NCBI RefSeq assembly: GCF_026966905.1
Contig: NZ_JAPUBN010000011.1
Location: 62,001-126,000, forward strand
Source: Marinomonas phaeophyticola
Lineage (GTDB): Bacteria > Pseudomonadota > Gammaproteobacteria > Pseudomonadales > Marinomonadaceae
Length of the DNA: 64,000 nt
Direction of reading: 5' to 3'
Shown: piece after piece, positions 20,039-28,968 of the stretch
Layout: every line of letters begins with the position of its first letter
Numbering within the stretch: the stretch's first letter is position 1
Notes under the pieces: model-generated
Seen by the model: only the letters and a program-made list of their open reading frames with translations
Database searches by the model: none
Told to the model about the DNA's origin: nothing
Position numbers and translations under genes: made by a program

Positions 20039-21367
20039 ATGATGAAAAAGAGTCTGGTTTTATTGGCAATAATAATATCAACGATAACTTTAATTTTCGT
20101 ATTAGAAGGAATTTTATCGCAAGAAAGAGAGTATCAATCTGATCTCATTTCGAATGTATCTAATCTTGAAAGTGTTAATGCCAGCCTTAACTATGAGGTG
20201 TTATATAATCAGTCTTTTTATCATGATAATTTTGATTCGATTAACGTGAAGATAGATCGATTTAATTCTCTATTATCGACATTAGAAAATAAGTTTCAGT
20301 TTCATGATGAAGAGACGGTTTCAATAATAAATGAACTAAAGCAGCGTTTTTCAGCTAAAGAAGCTCTAATTGAGGATCTATCTTCTGCATTAGCAATTAT
20401 TAGATCTTCAATCAGGTTTTTAGCGTTTAACTTTGACAGTATCGAAGAGAAAATTGACGAAATTGCTCAGAAAAATCCAAGTCTAAAGGACGAGTTTTTC
20501 CAATATAGAAGGGACTTGAAGGTATTTTGGTTAAATAAGCTGATCGAAAGGGCAACGAATAAAGGCGTTAGTTTTGGCACACTGAACTTTCCTGAGTGTA
20601 CTGAGTGTAAGCCTTTTTTAGAAAAAGACATTCAGAGTATAGTAAATCATCTTGAAGTACTGAGCCGATATTCTGAAAATCAAAGGGAATACAGTGAACG
20701 TCTAAAAAGAACGAATGTTGAGCTTTCTATTAATACTCTGTTTATTGAAGTTGAGTATTTAATTAATGACGCAGAAGAGCAAAGCATAAAGCAAAAAATA
20801 ATTATTTTTATAACGGCAATCGCTCTAATGCTGACTGTGTGTATCGTCTTTTACTTTGTTCATAAAAGTAGAAAGCATCAGCAAATTAGTAAAACCGATC
20901 TACTGACAGGGTTTGGTAATCGTAATCATCTAGAAAACTATTTTGAATCAGTAAAAAGTAAAATGGGTGAAGAGGATGCTTCATTTGGACTGCTTTTTAT
21001 TGATTTAGATGGGTTCAAGCAAGTAAATGACCTGCTTGGTCATCCCTATGGAGATAAGGTCCTCAAAACCGTAGCGACTAAACTGTCATTACAACTTGAA
21101 GAGGGGCAGGAGTTGATACGTTATGGTGGTGATGAGTTTATTATTATCATTCCAGAAGTATCTAAAGAAGCATTACAAGTACTTGGTTGTAAGTTAGTGG
21201 ACAGTGGCTATGCCTTATTACAAAGAAACTTATCCGTATCTTTATCCATAGGTGGTGTTATGTACCCTGAAGCGGCAAATACCTTACCAGATCTTATTGT
21301 TAAAGCGGATAAAGCCATGTATGAAGCAAAACAAAAGGGAAAAAATCAGTTTTGTATGGCGGATTAA
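20039..21367 (+). CDS. Membrane diguanylate cyclase with periplasmic helical sensor domain
   Basis: A 442-residue protein. A first membrane segment (residues 5-22), a periplasmic, mostly helical region (about 25-255), a second membrane segment (about 258-280), and a cytoplasmic GGDEF domain (about 288-440) with an intact active site, GGDEF at 363-367, for making cyclic di-GMP. The periplasmic region resembles DAHL-type helical sensor domains (tentative) and carries a CTEC pair at Cys187 and Cys190 that could act as a redox switch. It begins one base after the peroxidase stop, so the two are almost certainly translated from one message. No allosteric RxxD site was recognised directly before GGDEF. 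Confidence 0.9.
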   Translation: MMKKSLVLLAIIISTITLIFVLEGILSQEREYQSDLISNVSNLESVNASLNYEVLYNQSFYHDNFDSINVKIDRFNSLLSTLENKFQFHDEETVSIINELKQRFSAKEALIEDLSSALAIIRSSIRFLAFNFDSIEEKIDEIAQKNPSLKDEFFQYRRDLKVFWLNKLIERATNKGVSFGTLNFPECTECKPFLEKDIQSIVNHLEVLSRYSENQREYSERLKRTNVELSINTLFIEVEYLINDAEEQSIKQKIIIFITAIALMLTVCIVFYFVHKSRKHQQISKTDLLTGFGNRNHLENYFESVKSKMGEEDASFGLLFIDLDGFKQVNDLLGHPYGDKVLKTVATKLSLQLEEGQELIRYGGDEFIIIIPEVSKEALQVLGCKLVDSGYALLQRNLSVSLSIGGVMYPEAANTLPDLIVKADKAMYEAKQKGKNQFCMAD

Positions 21368-21536
21368 TATTTTTTATTTATGTAAACGCTTTAAATTCGA
21401 TTTTCTTCTTTGATCCTTTGCAATGCCTCTTTTAGACCATTGAGTGAATTAGTGGCTCAGAGTACAATGACTGCCTTTAAAAGAGGTTCAGTCTCTTTTC
21501 ACAACTAATTTATTATTGCTTGAGGTATATTTAGAC

Positions 21537-22910
21537 ATGCCAGCTAAAACAATGGATGAACTCGTCTCCCTTTGTAAACGTCGTGGATTTATTTTCCAGG
21601 GCAGTGAAATTTATGGTGGCATGCAAGGGGCTTACGATTACGGTCCATTAGGTGTTGAGCTAAAAAACAACATTAAATCCGCATGGTGGCGTTCAATGGT
21701 TTATGAGCGTGACGATGTTGAAGGTCTTGATGCGGCGATTGTTCAAAACAAACACGTCTATAAATATTCAGGCCATGAAGACACATTTACGGACCCTATG
21801 GTTGATTGTCATGAGTGTAAGTCACGCATGCGTGCGGATCACATGAAAGACATCAAGGTATGTGATAACTGTGGTTCTGATAATGTCACTGAGCCACGTG
21901 ACTTTAACCTAATGTTTAAAACAAACGTAGGTCCTATGGTTAACGAAGAGTCATATACCTATCTTCGTCCAGAAACGGCTCAAGGTATTTTTACTAACTT
22001 TAAGAACGTAGTAGATTCTACTTCTCGTACTTTACCATTCGGTATTGCTCAAATTGGTAAATCTTTCCGTAATGAGATTACACCACGCAACTTTATTTTC
22101 CGTGTGCGCGAATTTGAACAAATGGAATTGGAGTTTTTCTGTAAGCCGGGTGAAGATGAAAAGTGGCATGATACTTGGGTTGCTTTGCGTAAGCAGTGGT
22201 GGCTGGACCAAGGTTTAGCAGAAGAAAATATTGAGTTTGAATACGTTACTGGTGATGATCTTGCTCATTATTCAAAATCTACTGTGGATATCTTATATAA
22301 GTTTCCACATGGTTTTGAAGAGTTAGAAGGTGTCGCTAACCGTACAGACTATGACTTAGGTTCTCATACTAAAGCGCAAGACGAGTTTGGCCTGTCAGCA
22401 AAAGTGAAGAAGAACGAGCACTCAACAGCTAAATTGGCTATTCGTGATTTAGAAGCAAACAAATGGGAAGTGCCATTTTGTATTGAACCTTCAGCAGGCC
22501 TTGACCGTGGCTTACTGGCTATTATGACGGAGGCTTATACAGAAGAAAAATTAGAGAATGGCTCTTCTCGTATCGTCTTAAAATTCAAACCACATCTAGC
22601 TCCTATTAAAGTGGCTATTATGCCTCTGAAAAAGAATAAGCCTGAGATTGTTGCGTTAGCGAAAGAGTTAAAGAATAAACTTCAAAAACTTGGCTTAGGT
22701 CGTATCTTATATGAGAATACAGGTAATGTGGGTAAAGGTTACCGTCGTCATGATGAAGTAGGTACGCCTATCTGTGTTACTGTTGATTTCGATTCTATTG
22801 AAAAAGAAGGGGCTCCAGTAACGGTTCGTGATCGCGATACTATGGAACAAATTACTGTGCCTGCGGCGGATCTACCAGCTTATGTGATTAATTACTTTAT
22901 TAATCAGTAA
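21537..22910 (+). CDS. glyS: Glycyl-tRNA synthetase, homodimeric type
   Basis: A 457-residue class II aminoacyl-tRNA synthetase that charges tRNA-Gly. It is the single-chain alpha2 type found in Firmicutes, Archaea and eukaryotes: [20 protein letters not shown] at the start, zinc-knuckle cysteines in CHECKSRM and CDNCGSD (about residues 93-120), motif 2 in [20 protein letters not shown], motif 3 in [12 protein letters not shown], and a C-terminal anticodon-binding domain. Most gammaproteobacteria use the alpha2beta2 GlyQ/GlyS enzyme instead. I chose the ATG at 21537, with GAGG 11 bases upstream, over a TTG at 21516. Confidence 0.95.
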   Translation: MPAKTMDELVSLCKRRGFIFQGSEIYGGMQGAYDYGPLGVELKNNIKSAWWRSMVYERDDVEGLDAAIVQNKHVYKYSGHEDTFTDPMVDCHECKSRMRADHMKDIKVCDNCGSDNVTEPRDFNLMFKTNVGPMVNEESYTYLRPETAQGIFTNFKNVVDSTSRTLPFGIAQIGKSFRNEITPRNFIFRVREFEQMELEFFCKPGEDEKWHDTWVALRKQWWLDQGLAEENIEFEYVTGDDLAHYSKSTVDILYKFPHGFEELEGVANRTDYDLGSHTKAQDEFGLSAKVKKNEHSTAKLAIRDLEANKWEVPFCIEPSAGLDRGLLAIMTEAYTEEKLENGSSRIVLKFKPHLAPIKVAIMPLKKNKPEIVALAKELKNKLQKLGLGRILYENTGNVGKGYRRHDEVGTPICVTVDFDSIEKEGAPVTVRDRDTMEQITVPAADLPAYVINYFINQ

Positions 22911-22947
22911 GCGTTTAATGTCTATAAAGTCGTTTGAGTACTTTTAT

Positions 22948-22983
22948 AAAGTCGCTTGCCTTTTAGGTTAGCGGCTTTTTTTA
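22948..22983 (+). terminator. Rho-independent terminator of glyS
   Basis: A nine-base-pair stem (AAAGTCGCT with AGCGGCTTT, one T-G wobble) followed by a T run, 38 bases after the glyS stop. Confidence 0.8.
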
Positions 22984-23079
22984 TTTAAATTGACCGGTTG
23001 GTTAATCTTTCAATGTTATTCGTCTATATTTAATGTGTTCAGTGTTTTTTCTATTTATAAACGTCAGGGTTACTACGTT

Positions 23080-23430
23080 ATGCAAAACAATAAAATTAAT
23101 TATGTTGAGCTGCCAGCTTCAAAGTTAGATAAGACCAAAGTTTTTTTTAATCGGGTATTTGGCTGGACGTTTGTAGATTATGGTCCTGAGTACAGCGCAT
23201 TTGAAAATGCCGGTTTAGACGGTGGTTTTTTTAAATCTGAAAAATCATCTCTGACTCATAACGGCAGTGCATTAGTGGTTCTTTACAGTGATAATTTAAA
23301 TGTCATAAAAGATACTATTATTGAACATGGAGGGGTGATTGTTCAGGATATATTTGTTTTTCCAGGAGGAAAGCGATTTCACTTTCTAGACCCAAGTAAT
23401 AATGAGTTCGCTGTTTGGTCTGATCGATAG
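23080..23430 (+). CDS. VOC (glyoxalase/bleomycin-resistance fold) family protein
   Basis: A 116-residue single-domain protein of the vicinal oxygen chelate superfamily: an INYVELPASKLDKTKVFFNRVFGWTF opening and a closing FHFLDPSNNEFAVWSD. Relatives include lyases, dioxygenases and many uncharacterised proteins, so the substrate is unknown. The ATG at 23080 starts the domain exactly; an upstream in-frame start at 22990 would add 30 atypical residues overlapping the glyS terminator region. Confidence 0.78.
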   Translation: MQNNKINYVELPASKLDKTKVFFNRVFGWTFVDYGPEYSAFENAGLDGGFFKSEKSSLTHNGSALVVLYSDNLNVIKDTIIEHGGVIVQDIFVFPGGKRFHFLDPSNNEFAVWSDR

Positions 23431-23485
23431 GTGATCTCATAGAGGCAGGGTGATACATAAGACCTGACCTCTATGAGTGATGGTT

Positions 23486-24676
23486 TTACACTGAATTATC
23501 TAGAGTGGAAGCTAAGTCCTCCTGTCTAAGTTCCCCCACATGTTTACCTTCTTTGTTTAAGACTGGCAACGCATAATGAGATAGAAGCGCTTTTGGTAAT
23601 GCGAACTCTAACGGTGTGTCTGGTTTAACGGTGGCCGTTGCCAGGATATGTTCAGATTGAATGTTCCCACTTGGTTGCTCGATTAGGGCTTTCTCAAGGG
23701 TTTCCTTAAGAAGAATGCCTTCAAAGCCATTATCGGACTGATAGAAGGCATAGTCATGGGCGGCTAATTGATTTAACGCCTCTTGCAAGCCCTGTTTGGT
23801 TACCAGTGGAACGGTTTGTTGCATAATCGTTTTAACTGGAACGGCTCGAGCTCGGTTGACATCTTTAACAAAAGCTTCTACATAGTCATCGGCAGGGTTC
23901 AAAAGAATGTCTACCGGTGAACCAATTTGTATCAGCTCTCCATCTTTTAAGATGGCAATTCGATCACCAATACGTAAGGCTTCATCTAAGTCATGAGTAA
24001 TAAAAATAATGGTTTTTTGTAACTCATTCTGTAATTGAACTAATTGATCCTGCATCTCGCTACGGATTAAAGGATCAAGCGCGGAGAAGGCCTCATCCAT
24101 GAGTAGAATCTCTGCATTGGTGCATAATGCTCTAGCAAGACCAACCCTTTGTTGTTGTCCTCCAGAAAGCTGCGCAGGGTACTGTTCTTCGTATCCTGCT
24201 AGGCCAACCGTTTCAAGCCATTGGGTCGCGGACTTATAGCGTTCAGTTTTGTCAGTGCCCTGTACCGATAATCCATAAGAAACGTTATCGATGACATTGC
24301 GGTGGGGCATTAAACCAAAGTTTTGAAAAACCATCGACATCTTATGCCGTCTAAACTCTGTAAGCTCTTTTAGAGGAAACTTCATAATGTCTTCCCCCTC
24401 AACTTTAATTTGCCCTTCGGTAGGGTCAATTAAGCGGTTGAAATGTCTAATTAAGGTCGACTTTCCAGAGCCCGATAGTCCCATAATGACGAATATTTCG
24501 CCTCTATGAATTTTTAAATTTATGTCTTTTAGGCCAACAGTATGGCCAGTTTCTGCCAATATATCGTCTTTGCTTTTGCCTGCATTGACTAAGGGCATTA
24601 TTTTTTTAGGGGTATTACCAAAGATCTGATAAAGGCCAGATACTTCGATGAAAGGAGTTTCATGAACCTTATCCAT
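23486..24676 (-). CDS. proV: Glycine betaine/proline ABC importer ATPase ProV
   Basis: A 396-residue ATPase of the ProV/OpuAA family, energising osmoprotectant uptake. Walker A GLSGSGKST, signature LSGGQQQR, Walker B ILLMDEAFSALDP, and the family-specific N-terminal extension (IFGNTPKKIMPLVNAGKS) are present. A C-terminal CBS-like region (about residues 280-390) may sense ionic strength as in OpuA. Its start overlaps the end of proW by eight bases. Confidence 0.94.
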   Translation of the reverse strand: MDKVHETPFIEVSGLYQIFGNTPKKIMPLVNAGKSKDDILAETGHTVGLKDINLKIHRGEIFVIMGLSGSGKSTLIRHFNRLIDPTEGQIKVEGEDIMKFPLKELTEFRRHKMSMVFQNFGLMPHRNVIDNVSYGLSVQGTDKTERYKSATQWLETVGLAGYEEQYPAQLSGGQQQRVGLARALCTNAEILLMDEAFSALDPLIRSEMQDQLVQLQNELQKTIIFITHDLDEALRIGDRIAILKDGELIQIGSPVDILLNPADDYVEAFVKDVNRARAVPVKTIMQQTVPLVTKQGLQEALNQLAAHDYAFYQSDNGFEGILLKETLEKALIEQPSGNIQSEHILATATVKPDTPLEFALPKALLSHYALPVLNKEGKHVGELRQEDLASTLDNSV

Positions 24677-25568
24677 TATTATGACCTTCTAAATGTTTCT
24701 GAGAGCGTTTTGCGTAAGTCTGAGAGACTCGGTCAAAAATAATAGCTAAAGCAACAATGGCTAAACCATTAAGTAGACCTAGAGTGAAATATTGGTTTGT
24801 TATGGATTTTAGCACGGGTTGACCTAAACCTTTTACACCAATCATAGAAGCGACAACAACCATAGACAGTGCCATCATAATTGTTTGGTTAATTCCTGCC
24901 ATAATAGTCGGTAAGGCTAATGGTAGCTGTACACCAAATAAGCGTTGAGTAGAGGTTGCTCCATACGCCGTAGCGGCTTCCAACGTTTCCACATTGACTA
25001 ATCGGATACCAAGGTTGGTCAGTCGAATTACCGGGGGGATAGCGTAAATAATAACCGCTATTACTCCAGGTATTTTACCAATACCCAATAGCATAACGAC
25101 TGGAATTAAGTACACAAAGGCCGGCATGGTTTGCATAATGTCCAAAATGGGATTGACGACAGCCTGAGCTTTATTTGAGCGCGATATGAGTATACCAATT
25201 GGAATTCCAATACCGATGGAAAGGAGTGTACAGACGGTAATGATGCTGAGTGTCCGCATGGTGTCTTCCCACATGCCAAAATAACCAATGGCCAGTAAAG
25301 AAGCTAATACACCTAAAGACAGTTTCCAAGAGCGGCTGGCCGCATAAACAATGCCTATGATAACGGCGATAATTAACCACCAAGGAGAGCTAATGAGTAG
25401 TTTTTCAAACCAGATTAAGAAAGAAAGTAAAGGGTCAAAGAAGTTCTCTATGGTTTCGCCATATTCCCGAGAAAAGGATCGATAAGCGCCATCAAGGGAT
25501 TTTCGGATATCAATTAAGTCGCGGCGCTCAAGTTGTGGAAACTCGGTGAGCCATGAAGAGTCTGACAT
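24669..25568 (-). CDS. proW: Glycine betaine/proline ABC importer permease ProW
   Basis: A 299-residue inner-membrane permease with about six or seven membrane segments and the ABC-importer EAA loop (ETLEAATAYGATSTQRLFGVQLP). The N-terminal hydrophilic stretch before the first segment is typical of ProW/OpuAB. It forms the channel with ProV and receives substrate from ProX. Confidence 0.94.
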   Translation of the reverse strand: MSDSSWLTEFPQLERRDLIDIRKSLDGAYRSFSREYGETIENFFDPLLSFLIWFEKLLISSPWWLIIAVIIGIVYAASRSWKLSLGVLASLLAIGYFGMWEDTMRTLSIITVCTLLSIGIGIPIGILISRSNKAQAVVNPILDIMQTMPAFVYLIPVVMLLGIGKIPGVIAVIIYAIPPVIRLTNLGIRLVNVETLEAATAYGATSTQRLFGVQLPLALPTIMAGINQTIMMALSMVVVASMIGVKGLGQPVLKSITNQYFTLGLLNGLAIVALAIIFDRVSQTYAKRSQKHLEGHNNG

Positions 25569-25638
25569 AGTTGTGTAACCTTTTTTAAGTGAATATTTTT
25601 ATCACTATAACGATTTAAACGCGTTTTATAATGAGAAT

Positions 25639-25676
25639 ACATACACACGCTTTCTTTCCTTGAAGGCGCGTGTATA
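25639..25676 (-). other. Intercistronic hairpin between proX and proW
   Basis: An imperfect inverted repeat (TACACACGC with GCGCGTGTA) lies in the 121-base gap between proX and proW. It may reduce read-through so that more binding protein than permease is made, or stabilise the proX message. Confidence 0.5.
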
Positions 25677-25689
25677 TTTCTAGATGGTG

Positions 25690-26679
25690 CTATAGAGAGC
25701 TTTTGATTTTTGTTGCAACGTCTGCAGGAACCCATTTCGTCCAAAGGTTCTCATTGTTCTCAATGAAGTGCTCAGCGGCAATTTCGCCATCCGCTTGGTT
25801 TTCTTCCATCCATGCTAGCAATCTATTCATGTCTTTATTGGTGAAAGCACGTTTAGTGAAATACTCATAAGCTTGAGGCTCACGTGTTGCAAAATCTTCC
25901 GTTGTTACCGTTGTTACAAAAGAAGGTGGATACATAGTCGGTTTAGGATCTAAGCAATCTTCTTGGGTGATACAGTCAACGAAATGTTCTTTATTTATTC
26001 CAGAGCCAAAGTCTACTTTGACCATTTCATATTTACCTAAGATAGCGGTTGGTGCCCAATAGTAGCCTAACCAACCTTGTTCTCTTTCGTATGCACGTGC
26101 AATAGAGCCTGATAGACCTGCCGCTGAACCTGGATCAATGATCTCGAATCCGGCTTCTTCCATATTAAGCGCTTTAAATAGGTTTACCGTAGAGATTTGG
26201 CAGTTCCAACCCGCTGGGCAACCGTATAAGCCGCCTAGATTTTCGTCTTCAGGATGGTCAAATAATTCTGGGTGCTTTAAAACCCCTTCGATTGTAGCCA
26301 GTTCAGGGTATTTATCAGCTAAATATTTAGGTACCCAGAAGCCTTCTTCACCACCATCAGATAGAGAATCGACTGAGAAGCGTAAGCGTTTTTCATCAAT
26401 CCCTTTTTGTAGGGCATCAAGGGAGGCATTGGCCCACATTTCAGGCGCTACATCGGGTTCGTTTTTTTCAAGCATCGAGGTGCCTGTTGGCATAGTGTCA
26501 CCAGGTACAAGGTCAACGGCGCAACCATAGCCATTTTCTAAAATAAACTTATCCACATTCGCCATTAAAGAGGCTGAGCTCCAGTTCATATCGGCAATAG
26601 AAACGTCGCCGCAATCGGCCGCAAAACTGACCGTTGGGGCAAGGGCTAAAGCACCTGTAACAAGAAGGATATTACGCAT
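25690..26679 (-). CDS. proX: Glycine betaine-binding periplasmic protein ProX
   Basis: A 329-residue periplasmic binding protein of the OpuAC family with a signal peptide ending VSFAA. SIADMNWSSASLMANVDKFIL and GWLGYYWAPTAIL are typical, with aromatic residues suited to cation-pi binding of quaternary ammonium groups. It is the first gene of proX-proW-proV and has a promoter region (26680-26821) next to a MarR-type gene, suggesting osmotic control. Confidence 0.92.
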   Translation of the reverse strand: MRNILLVTGALALAPTVSFAADCGDVSIADMNWSSASLMANVDKFILENGYGCAVDLVPGDTMPTGTSMLEKNEPDVAPEMWANASLDALQKGIDEKRLRFSVDSLSDGGEEGFWVPKYLADKYPELATIEGVLKHPELFDHPEDENLGGLYGCPAGWNCQISTVNLFKALNMEEAGFEIIDPGSAAGLSGSIARAYEREQGWLGYYWAPTAILGKYEMVKVDFGSGINKEHFVDCITQEDCLDPKPTMYPPSFVTTVTTEDFATREPQAYEYFTKRAFTNKDMNRLLAWMEENQADGEIAAEHFIENNENLWTKWVPADVATKIKSSL

Positions 26680-26821
26680 AGTGGTTCCTTTTAAAATTAT
26701 TATCTAAATTGATTAGTTCTCAAAGTATTTTTAGTTTATATAGTCTACGCGGTTATATCAAATCTATTTGGTAAACTTATGTTTAGTTATATCCTGTGAA
26801 ATCTTCTTATTTTATAAAGAA

Positions 26822-27300
26822 TTACAGGTCTGTCGGTGCGTTCACGTCTAGCAAAGGTGAGGCATCAAGCTTGTCCGCATCCATCATAGTAGCGACCCTT
26901 TGTAGTGATGATAGAATTTGAGTTTGTTCCCAAGACTCAAGTTCAGTAAAGGAATGGATGAAATTTTCATGCATTAAAGGGGGGTGTTTTTAAGAACATG
27001 TAAGCTTTCAGCGGTTAAGCGAGCGTGTACTATGCGTTTATCCGCGACAGAACGAACTCTTTCCACCAGTTTTTTATCTTCTAGTCGATTTAATATGGTG
27101 GTGACAGTTGCTTGTGATAGCGAGACTTCATCGGACAGTTTTTTTACGGTTACATCTCCTAAAGAAGATATGGAGCGCAGTACCATAATTTGAGGGATAG
27201 TTAAGCCGCAGGTTTTGCTTATCCATTTCGATTGTAAATCGGTTGCTCGAATGATTCGGCGCAGATTAATTAGAACGTCTTGGATATATTGATCAGACAT
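26822..27300 (-). CDS. MarR family regulator, CosR/EctR-like, frameshift in a G/C run
   Basis: The frame from the ATG at 27300 stops early at 26974 because of a run of six G at 26979-26984. Adding one base restores the frame and extends the protein through MHENFIHSFTELESWEQ to a stop at 26822, giving about 159 residues, a normal length. The winged-helix part (LRRIIRATDLQSKW, LTIPQIMVLRSIS, VSLSQATVTTILNRLEDKKLVER) closely resembles the CosR/EctR group that represses compatible-solute genes in Vibrio and halophiles. It sits directly upstream of proXWV on the same strand, which fits such a role. Whether the break is real is not known; it matches the other homopolymer breaks in the window. Confidence 0.8.
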
Positions 27301-27508
27301 ATTAATTCTCAATAGAAGCTGTTTTAAGAAGTGAAACCTAGATTTTTTATCGATTTAGAGCGCTAAGAGCACTATTAAAGTGCCCTTAATTTATGATGTG
27401 CTCGATCATATTCATTAGAGTTGAAATCATTATAGGTGTAATGATTATTTAATTCTAGCGGTGAGTTGAGACTAAGATATGCCTGACTTTTACATTGGAT
27501 GAATAAAT

Positions 27509-28918
27509 TTACAGTACATGCTTTGTTGAATTGAGTTGTGCAAAGGCGGCTATCGCATGTTGTCTGGCTTCTTTGTACTGTATTATTGGATGAGGGTAGG
27601 CGAGTTCTATACGTGATTCTGCGTTAGGGTTGTGGATCGACTTATTATCAAGAGAGGCGATCTCAGGGACAAACCGACGTATAAACTCACCTTCAGGGTC
27701 GAATTTTTCAGACTGTCTCGTTGGGTTAAACACCCGAAAGTAAGGAACCGCATCGCAGCCCGTTGAAGCGCTCCATTGCCACCCACCATTATTGGCGGCA
27801 AATTCACCATCAATTAATGTATTCATAAAATATGTCTCACCAATTCTCCAATCAATAAACAGCAATTTTGTTAAAAAACTGGCGGCAATCATCCGTAAGC
27901 GATTGTGCATCCAACCAGTCTGAGAGAGTTGCCTCATGGCCGCATCGACAATTGGGAATCCCGTTTTACCATCGCACCAAGCTTGAAATGTTGTTTCAGG
28001 GCTATTCCAAACAATTTGATCCGTTTCTAATTTGAAAGGTTTTGACATATTGAGCGCCTCAAAGTGAAGCAGAAGTTGTCGGTAAAAATCACGCCATGCT
28101 AACTCTTTAAGCCAGATACTGGACATCCAATCTCTCCCAGCTTGATCACAATTATATTCGATGGCAAAAAGCAGTTCTCTTGGGCCAATAGCCCCTAAGC
28201 TCAGGTAAGGCGATAAGGTACTGGTTCCTGCTAAAGAAGGGATGTCTCTCTGATCGTTATAATGACTTTCTTTATGGTGGCAGAATAGCCAAAGTCTTTG
28301 TTTAATAGATTCTGCATCTGTAGGCCACAAATCATTTCGATAGGTTTCATGCCATGGCAAGTCAATATGAGAAATATCTAGGGGCTTTCCTTGTGGGGCT
28401 GGTGAAGGTAAAGGAGTGCGATCTTGTAGTGACAGAATTTGTAACCAACGTTTATAAAAAGGAGTAAATACCTTGAAGGGGGTTCCTTGCTGACTAAATA
28501 CAGGGCGTGCCACAATCAGATCGGTCGCTTGAGGGTGGACAGTAATACCATGTTGCTCAGATAAGTTTCCGACCTGGGTGTCTCGACGCCTTTCATCTAA
28601 AGGTGTTTCTTGATTAAACCAAAGATCGTGAGCATGAATCGATTGACAAAAGGCAACTATTTTATCGGGTAAATCGGAGAAATAGTCCGCTTCAATTAGC
28701 GATACCTTGATCCCTAATTCTGCGCATTGATGAGTGACCAGAGTTATCAAATCGGCTCTTAAGCCAAATTTTGCTGGTGACTCGGCATGCGCTCTCCATT
28801 GCTCAGGCGTGACTGAAATAATGATTTCGACAGGGCCGTTTTGAGACGCATAAAAGAGAGCGGGATTATCTTTTATGCGTAAATCGTTTCTCAGCCAAAC
28901 CACTTGCGTTGTATTCAT
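27509..28918 (-). CDS. phrB: Deoxyribodipyrimidine photo-lyase (CPD photolyase)
   Basis: A 469-residue class I photolyase that repairs UV-induced cyclobutane pyrimidine dimers using blue light. An N-terminal antenna domain (TQVVWLRNDLRIKDNPAL) and a C-terminal FAD domain with WSSIWLKELAWRDFYRQLL, FPIVDAAMRQLSQTGWMHNR and DGEFAANNGGWQWSASTGCDA are all present, including the Trp residues of the electron chain. It is the last gene of the oxidoreductase-rudS-phrB operon. Confidence 0.95.
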   Translation of the reverse strand: MNTTQVVWLRNDLRIKDNPALFYASQNGPVEIIISVTPEQWRAHAESPAKFGLRADLITLVTHQCAELGIKVSLIEADYFSDLPDKIVAFCQSIHAHDLWFNQETPLDERRRDTQVGNLSEQHGITVHPQATDLIVARPVFSQQGTPFKVFTPFYKRWLQILSLQDRTPLPSPAPQGKPLDISHIDLPWHETYRNDLWPTDAESIKQRLWLFCHHKESHYNDQRDIPSLAGTSTLSPYLSLGAIGPRELLFAIEYNCDQAGRDWMSSIWLKELAWRDFYRQLLLHFEALNMSKPFKLETDQIVWNSPETTFQAWCDGKTGFPIVDAAMRQLSQTGWMHNRLRMIAASFLTKLLFIDWRIGETYFMNTLIDGEFAANNGGWQWSASTGCDAVPYFRVFNPTRQSEKFDPEGEFIRRFVPEIASLDNKSIHNPNAESRIELAYPHPIIQYKEARQHAIAAFAQLNSTKHVL

Positions 28919-28968
28919 GATATTAAAAGACCTTATTTATAAAGTTGTACCATCAAGGTAACCGAACG

